The notes beneath the pieces were generated by a model. It was not told where the DNA came from. It saw only the letters and a program-made list of their open reading frames with translations, and ran no database searches. A DNA stretch of 64,000 nt from assembly GCA_963719135.1 (NCBI GenBank), contig CAVRAZ010000007.1:310001-374000 (forward strand), read 5' to 3'. The first letter of the stretch is position 1, and each line of letters opens with the position of its first letter. Position numbers and translations under genes: made by a program. Shown here piece after piece: positions 1 through 9,667 of the stretch. The stretch comes from CAVRAZ01 sp963719135. GTDB taxonomy: Bacteria > Pseudomonadota > Gammaproteobacteria > DSM-19610.

Positions 1-177
1 TCGCTGCTGGAGGCGGAGTCGGCGCAGTCCTGGCTGGACGCGATGGCGAACTGGATCGAGTCACGCGGGCATCCGCGGCAGGACAACTACTCGGCGCTGG
101 CGGTGTGGTGTGTCGATGATAGCAACGATACCTGTCCCGGACTGGCGACGACCGAACCTGAGACGTTGCCATTGTGA
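1..177 (+). CDS. C-terminal end of a PP2C-like protein phosphatase (partial)
   Basis: An open frame enters from the left edge and stops at a TGA at 175-177, giving 58 residues. The segment RQDNYSALAVW resembles the last strand of bacterial PP2C (PPM) serine/threonine phosphatases, where an Asp-Asn pair sits near the C-terminus and helps bind the metal. Only this fragment is visible, so the assignment rests on one motif. It ends about 400 bases before the cytochrome cluster, so co-transcription is not evident. Confidence 0.45.
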   Translation, partial: SLLEAESAQSWLDAMANWIESRGHPRQDNYSALAVWCVDDSNDTCPGLATTEPETLPL

Positions 178-575
178 GGGCGCTTCTGTTCGTCAGACAT
201 TGGTAAGCTGCGAGCACCTCGGCCGCAACGAACGGTCTTTGTTGCAGGCGGCCGGCCGTGGGGCTAGGCTCGAGTCTAGGCAACGCCGGTTGTTTCGAGT
301 GCAGCGAAGCGATCCCCGGTCTCCGCGCCGGCCGACTGGCGATCGGCAGGTCTCCTCCGTTTCTTGCTTTGATGAATTCACCCTGCATCTCTTGGTTCCC
401 GCCTTGACGAACCCTGGGTTCGCTGCTAATAGTTCTTGGGTCCGCTCGTCAATACCTCACGGGGTGGTTGCGTCAGCATTGCGAGCGTGAGGCAGCGGAG
501 CCAGCAAAGGACCGGCGTTTTGTCGAAGGGGTTGTGGGGCCGGATCGACAACAAGAAGCGGGCGGGGGATGCCCT
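178..575. other. Intergenic region without a supported gene
   Basis: Short open frames exist on both strands but none shows a recognisable motif or a good ribosome binding site. The promoter of the downstream cytochrome cluster probably lies here; no clear -10/-35 pair was identified. Confidence 0.4.
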
Positions 576-3236
576 ATGATCAGCTCATCTCTGCGAGCGG
601 CCCACCGTACGCATGCCGTGCGCGTTCTTATCGGTGCGTGTTCCCTGCTTGTTTCCATACCGCTGTATGCGACGGTGACGTGGGATGGTGTGGACGGGGT
701 CAGCATGCAGGTCTTTCAGGCATACTGCACGACCTGTCATTCGGCGACACCTACCGGTGGCAATGTTTCGCAATCTCCGTACTGGACAAGCTATGCGAAC
801 GTCGTAAGCGATCTTGGAAGTATCAGGGACCACATTACCGGTGTTGTAACCCCGATAATGCCGCCCGGAGGGCTCAGCGCACCACAGAAGACGGCTGTCA
901 TCAATCTCCTCGATGCGTGGTCGAAGGGCGATGATGGCATTCCTTCAACCTCCGATGACACACCTCTGCGCGCCGCGCCGGATGTTTCCGATGCACTTTC
1001 GGACTATTCAGCGGAACCCGATGCCGCGGTCGGAAAAGCCACGCTTCATGCCGGGATCAATGGCGGCGGGCAGTCGACCAGTTTCAATTTTGAATGGGAA
1101 CAGGACGACGGAAGCAGTGTGGATGCCTTCGCCAATACGACGCCTACCGGCGCCGCCAGCACCGGTGGAGGAACCCAATTCAACCCGGTCAGCCAGGAGA
1201 TTACCATCGTCCAATGCCATACCACCTACCAATTCCGAATCCAGGCAACCAATGCAAGCGGCACGACGACCGGTACAACCAAGACCTTTATCATGCCGGC
1301 ATGCACGTCCCTGGATGCCGACAGCGATGGGTGGACCAACGTCGCCGATAACTGTCCCGACGACGCGAATCCAGATCAGGCTGATTTGGATGGTGACTCT
1401 GTTGGCGACAGTTGCGACCCTGACATCGATGGGGACGGCGTTAGCAACGACGCGGAAAATACGATCCCCGGCATGGATCCGACCGACCCGACCGATGCCG
1501 CGATCGCCACACAGGACCTCGACGGCGACGGCGTCACCAACATTGCCGAATACAACAATTGTCAGGCTGCCGTCCCGGCTGTCGGCGTGGCCGCCGACGC
1601 TGGTTGCACCGCGATCAACAATCCGCTGGTGCCGCCCGTCGTCGCGGTGTCGGATCTGCAGGTTACGGCAACCGGCTATGTCACGGCCGTCGCTCTGGGA
1701 GCGACCGCAGAGGACGGCTTCGACAGCGCAATGACACCGACGGCGGACAAATCCGGACCGTTCCGACCCGGGCACTACGACATTACGTGGACTGCGACCG
1801 ACAGCCGAGGCTACAGTGCCACCCCCCGGATCCAAAGTCTGGATGTCTTTCCGCTCGTGCGCCTGGGCGGATCGCAGATGACGGGCGAGGGACAGACGCT
1901 CACTGTGCCCATCACCTTGAACGGCGATGCGCCGAGCTACCCGGTGGACATCCAGTACGAGGTGACCGGTACCGCAGGCGCCGCAGATCATGACCTCGTC
2001 AGCGGCACGTTGACGATCAATTCGGGTCGTTCGGGCGAACTGACGATTCACATCAACGACGACGGTGTGGCCGAACCCGATGAGACGTTCATCATAACGC
2101 TGACCGGTGTCAGCAGCGCGAACGCCGCGCTGTCGGACGCGGTTCAGTTCACGGGCGTGATCACGGAGACAGCGTTGGCGCCGGTAGTCGAGTTGACCGC
2201 GACGCAGAGCGGTGTTCAAAGCCGCTTCGTCTACCAGGATCAGGGCGACGTGACAGTGACCGCGGACGCGACGGACGGTAACGGCGATGTGCTGACCTAT
2301 ACCTGGAGCGCGGCCGGGCTCGACGGTACGTCCGCGGACAATCAGTTTACCTTTGATCCGGCATCATCGGCGGTGACCACGGGTGCACACGCGGTCAACG
2401 TCGATGTGAGCGACGGCGTCCAGACCGTTCACCGCAGCATAATGTTGGTGGTCGGCGAGTTCGCCCCAGTGCTCGATAGCCGGGATTCCGACAAGGACGG
2501 GACAGACGACGTTACGGAAGGCCGCGGCGACGCCGACGGCGACGGCTTGCCGGACTACCTGGATCCGGTGGATGACGTAACGCTGTTGAATCCGCGCGTA
2601 AGCGCGACGCACACGAATTTCTCGCGTCTTCTGACGACGACCGCCGGTCTGAGCCTGGCGCTGAACGACAGCGCGTTGGCGGCGCAGGATCCTGCGGCGG
2701 GCAAGGTGGGCGCGCGGATTTTCGTCACGGATGTGCGCAATGCCGGTGGCGGGGTCGTCTACGATACCGGAAATGCCATCGTGGGTGGCGTCTACGATTT
2801 CGAGATCCATGGCTTTTCCGACGCGCAGCGCGTAGCGCAGGTCGTGATTCCGCTGACACAGTCGATTCCCGCACAGGCGCAGCTCCGCAAATTTGACGGT
2901 GACACCTGGTCCACGTTCGTTACATCGGCGACGGACGAAGTCCGTTCCGCCGCGAGTGTCGCCGGCGAATGTCCGGCGCCCGGCAACTTTGCCTACCAGT
3001 CCGGCTTGGTCCCCTTCTTCGACTGCCTCGAACTTACGCTGACCGATGGCGGTGCAAACGATGCCGACGCTGAGGTCAACGGCGTGATTCGTGATCCGGG
3101 CGCCGTGGTCGTGCCCGCGGGCGGGGCGACAGAAAACTCAGCGTCGGATTCATCGCCGGGCGGGTCTGGCGCTCTGGATCGGTGGTGGCTGATCATGCTG
3201 GCACCGCTCCTGTTGACGCACCGCCGATTTCGCTAA
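576..3236 (+). CDS. Exported heme-binding surface protein with TSP3 repeats, Calx-beta-like and choice-of-anchor U regions, and GlyGly-CTERM-like tail
   Basis: The start at 576 is preferred over an upstream in-frame ATG because it follows a GGCGGGGG ribosome site and opens directly into a signal peptide (hydrophobic LLVSIPLYA). The mature protein begins with a single CTTCH heme c motif. It continues with aspartate-rich thrombospondin type 3 calcium repeats (DADSDGW, DLDGDSVGDSCDPDIDGDG), a Calx-beta-like segment, a cadherin/PKD-like segment, and a region like the choice-of-anchor U domain (FDCLELTLTDGG, NGVIRDPG). The last residues are a Gly/Ser-rich stretch, one hydrophobic helix and a basic end (THRRFR), the layout of a GlyGly-CTERM signal processed by rhombosortase. 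A rhombosortase gene lies at 7139. Twelve bases separate it from the next gene, implying an operon. Heme attachment and surface display are inferred. Confidence 0.75.
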   Translation: MISSSLRAAHRTHAVRVLIGACSLLVSIPLYATVTWDGVDGVSMQVFQAYCTTCHSATPTGGNVSQSPYWTSYANVVSDLGSIRDHITGVVTPIMPPGGLSAPQKTAVINLLDAWSKGDDGIPSTSDDTPLRAAPDVSDALSDYSAEPDAAVGKATLHAGINGGGQSTSFNFEWEQDDGSSVDAFANTTPTGAASTGGGTQFNPVSQEITIVQCHTTYQFRIQATNASGTTTGTTKTFIMPACTSLDADSDGWTNVADNCPDDANPDQADLDGDSVGDSCDPDIDGDGVSNDAENTIPGMDPTDPTDAAIATQDLDGDGVTNIAEYNNCQAAVPAVGVAADAGCTAINNPLVPPVVAVSDLQVTATGYVTAVALGATAEDGFDSAMTPTADKSGPFRPGHYDITWTATDSRGYSATPRIQSLDVFPLVRLGGSQMTGEGQTLTVPITLNGDAPSYPVDIQYEVTGTAGAADHDLVSGTLTINSGRSGELTIHINDDGVAEPDETFIITLTGVSSANAALSDAVQFTGVITETALAPVVELTATQSGVQSRFVYQDQGDVTVTADATDGNGDVLTYTWSAAGLDGTSADNQFTFDPASSAVTTGAHAVNVDVSDGVQTVHRSIMLVVGEFAPVLDSRDSDKDGTDDVTEGRGDADGDGLPDYLDPVDDVTLLNPRVSATHTNFSRLLTTTAGLSLALNDSALAAQDPAAGKVGARIFVTDVRNAGGGVVYDTGNAIVGGVYDFEIHGFSDAQRVAQVVIPLTQSIPAQAQLRKFDGDTWSTFVTSATDEVRSAASVAGECPAPGNFAYQSGLVPFFDCLELTLTDGGANDADAEVNGVIRDPGAVVVPAGGATENSASDSSPGGSGALDRWWLIMLAPLLLTHRRFR

Positions 3237-3247
3237 GGACAAGTACA

Positions 3248-4156
3248 ATGATTCGTTGGCAACTACATGCCCGTACCGCAGTGGTCGGCCTTCCTCTGCT
3301 GCTTCAGTTGAGCGTGTCACACGCGGCAGACAACCGGCCCTGGTGGGTCGACGCCGGCGTCGAACTCGGCAGAAACGACAACATCGGCAACGCCGAACGA
3401 AGTCGCGATATCGTTGAGGACAACTTCGCCACCATCACGTTCGGCGCCGGCTATAACCTGCAGCTCGATCCGCTGCAGTCCGTCAGCGTTCGCGGTTTCG
3501 TCGAAACCGAGCAGGTCCAGGAAGTGCGAACCTTGAGCCGCTATACAGGGGGAGCGGAGCTTTCCTATCGGCTCCAGATGAACCAGTCGCCTGCCGCCCC
3601 GGCACTGGAAGCAGGCGCCACCGCCCAGCTCGACGATTACGACCACAACCAGCGCGACAGCACCATCACGACGGTGCATCTGGCTGCGATCCAGCCGATC
3701 GGCGAGCGTGCGCAGGTATCTGTCGGCATCGAATACCAGACGAGGGATTCATCGGGCAGCGTGTGGGACCTCAATCATGTCCGCGGTTTTCTGACCGGGG
3801 ACTTTGCGTTTCTGCCGGGGTGGGCAGCCTACGGGAGCTACAGCTACACGGACGGCGACGTGGCGTCCACTGTGCGAACGGTCTTCCCGAACGGCGTTCA
3901 GGCCGGCGACATTTTCGGCCTGGTGAACGCGGCGAAGGACATCGAACCGGACCAGGCGTTCAACGAGGAATTCAGCGGCCGGTGGCTGGCGTACCGTCTG
4001 GCGGCGAAGACGAATACGTTCAAGGCGGGTCTTAGAAAGGATCTGGGCCAGGGCGTCACCGCGGACCTGTCGTTGGTCAGGGTGCTGGTCGACGCCAAGG
4101 GCGACAACGAATACCAGAACTGGATCTACCGCGCCAGTCTGCAGAAGAGGTTCTGA
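3248..4156 (+). CDS. Small outer-membrane beta-barrel protein
   Basis: The ATG at 3248 follows AAGGACAAG and gives a 302-residue product with a clear signal peptide ending near SVSHA-AD. The rest alternates aromatic and polar residues in repeated short strands (for example GWAAYGSYSYTDGD), has no membrane helices, and ends in ASLQKRF. A terminal phenylalanine is typical of BAM-assembled outer-membrane proteins. The size suggests roughly 12-14 strands, much smaller than MtrB/PioB conduit porins. It lies between two c-type cytochrome genes with gaps of 11 and 3 bases, so it probably works with them at the outer membrane. The exact family is not recognised. Confidence 0.65.
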   Translation: MIRWQLHARTAVVGLPLLLQLSVSHAADNRPWWVDAGVELGRNDNIGNAERSRDIVEDNFATITFGAGYNLQLDPLQSVSVRGFVETEQVQEVRTLSRYTGGAELSYRLQMNQSPAAPALEAGATAQLDDYDHNQRDSTITTVHLAAIQPIGERAQVSVGIEYQTRDSSGSVWDLNHVRGFLTGDFAFLPGWAAYGSYSYTDGDVASTVRTVFPNGVQAGDIFGLVNAAKDIEPDQAFNEEFSGRWLAYRLAAKTNTFKAGLRKDLGQGVTADLSLVRVLVDAKGDNEYQNWIYRASLQKRF

Positions 4157-4159
4157 CCC

Positions 4160-6106
4160 ATGCGAAACCTGGTATGGATTCCTGTGCTCCTGAGTTTGCT
4201 GGCGGCAGGGTGCAAGCAGGACCGTGGCGATGCCACGCTCTCCGAGCCGCAGGTCGACGCGGCCACGACACCGAATGATTTTCTGAAGTTCCTCAACAGC
4301 AGTCTGTATGTTCTGAATATGGTTGACCATGATAAGATCGTTACGGCTGTTCCAGTTCGCAACATCAACTCGGAGGCGTATGCCGATGCCTATTATGGCG
4401 CGGTGGATCCTGGAGGAAGACGGGACACGCTTGCGAAGTGGAAGGAGGAGACGGGTTTCGATCTGGGTGTGTATGCGCACGCCACTTTTCGCGACGCCAA
4501 GGACCTCGGTTACGGGCGCGATATGTATGCTCGGACGGGGACGCTCAATACATCCGGCTGCAACGTCATTGCCGTGTACGTCGACAACTATGTGGTCGAG
4601 CTTGAGCCTGGCGATGCAACGTCATACGGTCCGCTGAATCTGGACGCGGCGGTCAATCAGGTCCAGAAATATCACTTCGGGAGCAACGCGATCGAGTTCA
4701 GCCCCGAGGATGAGACGGATTGCGGTTCACCCAGAATTGCAAAGTTCTTCACTTTCGGTCCCAGGGACGGTGACGGCGAGCAACATCGTCTGACCAGCGC
4801 AGACCTCGATGGCCGCGGCGTGAAGTACATGCCGACCATGTGCCTGGTCTGTCATGGCGGGGCGATGTACCCGCTGAAGGACGATTCATCCTTCGATCCG
4901 ATTTCCCTGAAATCGCCCAAGCTCCATATTCTTGAAGAGGACTCGTTCGAGTTTTCCGCGTTGGCGGGCTTCAGGGAAGACGACCAGCAGGACGCCATCA
5001 AGAAGATTAATCGCCTGGTGTATGAAGCCTTCCAGGAGATGGGCGGCCGCGCGGACAGCAATACCGATCAGGCAAACTGGGACAGCAGCTTCGCGGAAGA
5101 ACTGGTGGCCGGCGCGTACACTGACATCAATGCGGATGATCCACCTCCCAATAATCCACCCGCCGATCCCTATAACGCCCAGGTGCCTTCCGGTTGGATT
5201 CAAAATGTCAGCCGCCCCGACGGTGTGGAGACGCTTTACAGGCAGGTGATCGAGCCGCATTGCATCGGCTGCCACTCGTTGCGCGGGACTCAGGTGGCGG
5301 AGCGCAATAACGATGCAAACGCCGTGGATTTCAGCAGCTACGAGCAGTTCGCCAAGTACAACGACCTGATCATCGACTATGTCTACCGGCGCGGGAGCAT
5401 GCCGCGCTCGCTGATCAACTATACGCAGTTCTGGAAGGATCCCGAGGGCGCACCGACATTGCTGGCAACGTATCTCACCGGATTTGACGTGTTGAATGCC
5501 GATGGGAAAGTCACTGCGCCTGGCAGGCCTGTAGCCATTCCGGGCGCCGACCGGCAGGTTGCATCGCCGGCGGTTCTTGGCGCCGGGGCCAGCCTGTTTA
5601 CGACCAACTACTTGTGGAGCATCTTTTCGTCCACGGACCCTGGCGCGACGCTCGATCCGGTGACGAGCCCGGCGCCTACCCTTACGGCAGCGGACGGGGC
5701 GGTCGTGGTGGCCGAGTTGACGACCTCGAACGTGCGGGGAACGAGCGAGCCGGCGCAGGTCACTATTACAATCAATAACGCAATTCCCGCCCTGCCAACG
5801 TTCGACGGTGATATCAAGGTCATTCTTGGCGGTTGTGCGGCGGCGTGTCACTCGCCATCACCCGACAACGATCCGACTGTGGATCCACTTACCGGGATCC
5901 CCGTTTACTACGATGATACCGACTCGAGTGACCTGTATCGCCGAGTACTGGCACGGGTCGACCGCAACGATCCGGAAAACAGCTTGCTGCTACGCAGGCC
6001 GACGAGTAGTGAAATTCACGGGGGCGGCCCTATAGTGCAGCTCGATCCGACGAGCACGGATTTTAGTACGATTCTCCAGTGGATCCGTACCGGTGCAAAT
6101 CCATAG
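4160..6106 (+). CDS. Multiheme c-type cytochrome lipoprotein
   Basis: The gene starts three bases after the barrel gene. The N-terminus is a lipoprotein signal with lipobox LLAAGC, so the 648-residue product is probably lipid-anchored. Heme motifs are CLVCH (about residue 228), CIGCH (about 370) and a CX3CH variant CAAACH (about 557). The first sits in MCLVCHGGAMYP, as in outer-membrane di/multiheme cytochromes. A Ser/Pro/Ala-rich linker precedes the last heme. The chain of exported heme protein, barrel and heme lipoprotein suggests redox work across or on the outer membrane. Electron donor and acceptor cannot be read from sequence. Confidence 0.7.
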   Translation: MRNLVWIPVLLSLLAAGCKQDRGDATLSEPQVDAATTPNDFLKFLNSSLYVLNMVDHDKIVTAVPVRNINSEAYADAYYGAVDPGGRRDTLAKWKEETGFDLGVYAHATFRDAKDLGYGRDMYARTGTLNTSGCNVIAVYVDNYVVELEPGDATSYGPLNLDAAVNQVQKYHFGSNAIEFSPEDETDCGSPRIAKFFTFGPRDGDGEQHRLTSADLDGRGVKYMPTMCLVCHGGAMYPLKDDSSFDPISLKSPKLHILEEDSFEFSALAGFREDDQQDAIKKINRLVYEAFQEMGGRADSNTDQANWDSSFAEELVAGAYTDINADDPPPNNPPADPYNAQVPSGWIQNVSRPDGVETLYRQVIEPHCIGCHSLRGTQVAERNNDANAVDFSSYEQFAKYNDLIIDYVYRRGSMPRSLINYTQFWKDPEGAPTLLATYLTGFDVLNADGKVTAPGRPVAIPGADRQVASPAVLGAGASLFTTNYLWSIFSSTDPGATLDPVTSPAPTLTAADGAVVVAELTTSNVRGTSEPAQVTITINNAIPALPTFDGDIKVILGGCAAACHSPSPDNDPTVDPLTGIPVYYDDTDSSDLYRRVLARVDRNDPENSLLLRRPTSSEIHGGGPIVQLDPTSTDFSTILQWIRTGANP

Positions 6107-7138
6107 CCGAGGCGGTTGTCGGGGCGTCGGCTCACGAGAATCCCACTGATTGCACTCTTGGTAAGAGCGATACGGCGGCGCTGCCGCGGGTGCCGGTGGA
6201 AGCGGTCGCAGACCGTTCCGGACATCGGAGCCCCCTGCAATCGTCGCGGCACGAGCGGTTCGGAATTGGCAAGACCCGAGCGTGAATTGCACAGGACTCC
6301 ATTTGCGTGGCGTTGCTCATGCGCTGGCACTCTTGCCGTGCCATTTGTTGGTGACGGACGTGATCTGAACAGGCGGACCACTGACATACTCGGCCTGGAG
6401 TTCGCCGCCGGCGCCTCCAAACAGGGGGCTGCATACGCCGACATTGATGACACAGCCAGGCCTGAGCGCTGCCAGAGCAACGTGGGTGAAAGGACCGGGA
6501 AGGGACCGCGAGGATTGATACGCTTTGCTCGTTTGTATGATGTCACCAATGGCGAACCAGCGGCCGGCCAGGTTGGATGCGGGGCGACCACTGAATGACC
6601 TGCTGTTGGTGTGCACTCTAACGGCGTCGACGAGGCCAGTGAGCTGTACCGTTATAAATTGACCATGCAACCAGGCTTGCAGATCGCTGGTCGAAGCCCT
6701 GCCCACGGGACGCGCAGGCAGGTCGACGTGTCTTCCAAAAAAGCTGAAGGTAGGCATGACATTCCCCCTGATGCACGTACCATGAGTCAGGTCGACGAAA
6801 CCTGGTCCGCAGCCTGCCTTAGGCCGGATGTGACAAAATCGGTACCGCCCAAGAAAGATCACTGTGGGCGTTACCGCCACATTTCCACGGTCGACCTTGA
6901 CTCCCGATGGCAGTCGCACCCCGCGCGAGGCTTGGCTAATGAGTACTCTCGCGACCCGAGGCCACCGTTGGGTGCTGCCGACCATGGTGCGCTCAGGCTT
7001 TGGGTAATTCAAGTCAAGTGCCGCAGCGTCGTCAAGTCAAGGCGCGGCCGACGATTGATGTTATGGCGCCTTCCGTCATGGGCAGGTTGGTCAAGGGTGG
7101 CCGGCGCGCTGGCCTGATAGGCAAAGCAGGTCACGTGC
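6107..7138. other. One-kilobase region without a supported gene
   Basis: Open frames of 160-231 codons occur on both strands (for example 6317-7012 minus and 6611-7117 plus). None has a recognisable domain, a convincing start, or codon use like the neighbours. The region may be eroded coding sequence between the cytochrome operon and the rhombosortase gene. Confidence 0.35.
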
Positions 7139-7735
7139 ATGGGGAGGTACCGAATATTGCCCTGGCGCAGCATTTCGTTAACGGCCGTGGCGCTGATCCT
7201 GTATGAGGTGTTCGGTCCTGTACAGCAGACGCTGGTGTTTGACCGCGCCGCGATCGCGAACGGAGAAGTGTGGCGGCTGGTCACAGGGCACTGGGTGCAT
7301 AGCGACATAGCGCATCTGCTATGGAATAGCGCTGCACTGCTGTTGATGGGTGTGCTGTTCGAACGGCGGCTGCGGTCGCACGTAGTGACGTCGCTCCTGG
7401 CCGGGACCATTTCCGTGGATATCTGGCTATGGTGGGGAGCGTCGGGCGTTTCACGCTATTGCGGGTTGTCCGGAATTCTGAACAGCTTGCTGATCGTCGG
7501 CCTGATTCAACTCTGGTCGGACCAACGCCACCCGCTGGTCCCGCTGGTTGTTCTAGGGGCGGTTACGAAGATCGCTATTGAAATCGCCACCGGCCAGGCA
7601 CTCTTCACGCGCACGGCCTGGCCGAGTATCCCGGCCGCTCACGCCGCGGGTTTTCTGGGTGGTCTGGGACTGAGTGTGTTGATGAATATGCATTCGATGC
7701 TGAAATCGCACAGGGTCTCGCACAATGACGAGTAG
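7139..7735 (+). CDS. rrtA: Rhombosortase (rhomboid-family intramembrane serine protease)
   Basis: The 198-residue membrane protein has the rhomboid core: WRLVTGHWVHSDIAHLLWN in the loop and second helix, catalytic serine in CGLSG (Ser111), and catalytic histidine in PAAHAAG (His168) near the end. The short length and the VTGHWVHSD/AHLLWN pattern fit the rhombosortase branch, which cleaves proteins with a GlyGly-CTERM tail. The protein at 576-3236 carries such a tail, so the two are a plausible enzyme-substrate pair. The start at 7139 is the first suitable ATG; an internal start a few codons later cannot be excluded. Confidence 0.8.
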   Translation: MGRYRILPWRSISLTAVALILYEVFGPVQQTLVFDRAAIANGEVWRLVTGHWVHSDIAHLLWNSAALLLMGVLFERRLRSHVVTSLLAGTISVDIWLWWGASGVSRYCGLSGILNSLLIVGLIQLWSDQRHPLVPLVVLGAVTKIAIEIATGQALFTRTAWPSIPAAHAAGFLGGLGLSVLMNMHSMLKSHRVSHNDE

Positions 7736-8309
7736 TCAGGTTGTCTCAACGGCCGGTTCTGCGCCGACAGAGTTACACAGCAGTGACATCACGCTCGGAT
7801 AACGGAAAGCCGCGGCTCTCTCAGTGGATTCTTTCTGTCGACATTTTCCGAATTGCGGTCTGTGCCCCGGTGGACGTCCGCATCATGATACGAAGACGTC
7901 GTCGGCAGCGATACCCTGTACAGCGTCTTTATGGCTGCGACCCGAGGCCTAACCAATAGCTTCGACCAATGGAGTTACCTAATGAAACCGGACTTTCGCA
8001 GCACTGGAATCCTATCCTGTGTGTTGGCCTGCCGTGCTCTTCCCACCGAAGATGCCGATGGCATGCGTGCAGGACAATGGATACAACGCTTACGCTGATG
8101 GGGCGAATGATCACGAGGTCAACGTGTTTGTTACAGGGTGACACCGACGCTATCAACGGCGATGCGGCAGTCTCTTTGCGGCAGGGTGGCAGCCGCAGCG
8201 TGTTTGTTACGCCGGGTTTGCGGGGCGATCAACGCGTTGGCATGAAAGGAAGCAAGTCGATCACGGGCATCCCACGCTGCAGCAGGATGCCCGTGATGCT
8301 TCGTGGCGG
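7736..8309. other. Intergenic region with possible eroded exported ORF
   Basis: A short frame beginning near 7981 (MKPDFRSTG, then a hydrophobic stretch LSCVLACRAL) stops early. A second short frame just after it reads NGYNAYADGANDHE before a stop. Together they could be one small exported protein broken by a frameshift, but no family is recognised. Confidence 0.25.
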
Positions 8310-8996
8310 TTACTCGGTGCGCGTCACTCTGATCTGCAGCACCGAGCCCGTCAATCCATCGTCTACACTCACCACGCCCGGATGCAGGGTGACAACGCCT
8401 GTGGGGTCGTCGCGCGTTGGACTGAAACCGGTGCCACCGCCGGCCGGGCCCGGCACGGTCGCGGCCGTTTCCGTGTTGGCCTCGGTGCCGGCATCGTAGG
8501 CATTGGTGGTGATCTCGGTTTCCTCGCCCACGGAGAGGCCGGCGATGCTCGTGCTGGCCAGGCCGGTGAACGCGTCATTGGTGTTCGTCAGCATCGACAC
8601 CAGCGTGACAAGCAGACCGGAACGGTCACGGCCGCGTACGCTGAAATCGACTGCTGCGCTGCCGCCGGGTGCTATCCCTGTACCGATGGTTTTCACCGCG
8701 ATCACGTTGGGATCGGTGCTGGCGGCCTGGACAAGCGCGGCGGTGTTGCCGCCTTCGGCAAGCCGTTCCAGTTCGGTGGACGCCGCATCGCCGACGTTGA
8801 ACACGACATAGCCGGCGTGATGCACGACGATGACCACCGGCGAGAGAGGCTGTCCGTTGGTCAGGTTGGTCAGTTCGACGTGATAACTGAGGGTGGCGCC
8901 CGAGGAGCCGCCGCTGCCCCCGCCGCCACAGGAGGCCAGCAGGGTGCCGAGGAGCAGCATCGACAGCACTCTGCCGCTGTTCGTGAATCTGTTCAT
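8310..8996 (-). CDS. Spondin-domain lipoprotein
   Basis: The 228-residue product has a lipoprotein signal (LLLGTLLASC) followed by a Gly/Ser linker. It then reads SYHVELTNLTNGQPLSP, a conserved opening of bacterial spondin-domain proteins, followed by VVHHAGYVVFNVGDAASTELERLAEGG. A second conserved stretch reads TNTNDAFTGL and NAYDAGTEAN. Such proteins are exported or surface-attached, with poorly known function. It is followed on the same strand, upstream in transcription, by a broken second spondin gene at 9012-9500, suggesting an ancestral pair. Confidence 0.8.
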   Translation of the reverse strand: MNRFTNSGRVLSMLLLGTLLASCGGGGSGGSSGATLSYHVELTNLTNGQPLSPVVIVVHHAGYVVFNVGDAASTELERLAEGGNTAALVQAASTDPNVIAVKTIGTGIAPGGSAAVDFSVRGRDRSGLLVTLVSMLTNTNDAFTGLASTSIAGLSVGEETEITTNAYDAGTEANTETAATVPGPAGGGTGFSPTRDDPTGVVTLHPGVVSVDDGLTGSVLQIRVTRTE

Positions 8997-9011
8997 TGCC
9001 GTGTGTCCCGC

Positions 9012-9510
9012 TCAGTTGACGTCGATAATGACGCGGGCGACCGGGTTCAGCCACCGGTGCCGGCTGATATCCAGATCGCTGATGCCGCCGGTGGGATTGT
9101 CGTCGCCGAGCGCGCCGCGGTGCACATGGACAGTGGTATTGGTGTCGGCGCCGCTCGCGCCGGAGCCGCCGGTACCCGTGGGGATGTCCGCGTCGGCGCT
9201 GATACCCTGCACGCCGACGGTATTGCCGTTGGCGACGATCAGTTCATCGTTCGCTTCGGTGCCGGCATCGTAGGCGATCAGGTTGTAGACATAGCGGCCC
9301 GGATCGGTCGGGATGGTGATGGAGTTCACGGCCGCAAAACCGTCATTGGTCGGCATGAGTTTGCACAGGATGCTCAGGCGGTCGTTCGAGGCGCTCGACA
9401 CAAAACTGCTCGACACGCTTTGACCCGGCCCGACCTTTCCGTTCACCGTACCGGTCAGGGTGACTGTCTCGGCGCCTGTCCCCAGGAATTCGCTTTGTCC
9501 TTTACTCCGG
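9012..9510 (-). pseudogene. Truncated spondin-domain protein
   Basis: The frame ends in an intact C-terminus and contains MPTNDGFAAVNS and IAYDAGTEANDEL, matching the second half of bacterial spondin domains. The expected signal peptide and N-terminal strands are missing. The frame runs upstream through a plausible exported-protein segment (TVTLTGTVNGKVGPGQSV) to about 9500 without a credible start, then meets a stop near 9560. It is therefore scored as a 5'-truncated copy related to the gene at 8310-8996. An upstream frameshift that hides the start is the alternative. Confidence 0.6.
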
Positions 9511-9667
9511 AAGTTGTCGCCGGGATATGACCCCTGGAAGCATGTGTAACTGAATATACTGATATGCTAACAGAATGGCTACATCCATTTATCGGAATCG
9601 CTGTCGTTTTTCTGGAGTGCCGGGAACGAGCCGCCGTGAGTGGCGGTCGCCTGGTGCGCATTGGCCC

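Noticed and set aside
1008..2219. A 403-codon minus-strand open frame
   Set aside because: Antisense to the heme/TSP3 protein, without start signals or motifs.
6317..7012. A 231-codon minus-strand open frame in the gap before the rhombosortase gene
   Set aside because: Composition is not protein-like, no domain or ribosome site is seen, and similar-sized frames exist on the other strand.
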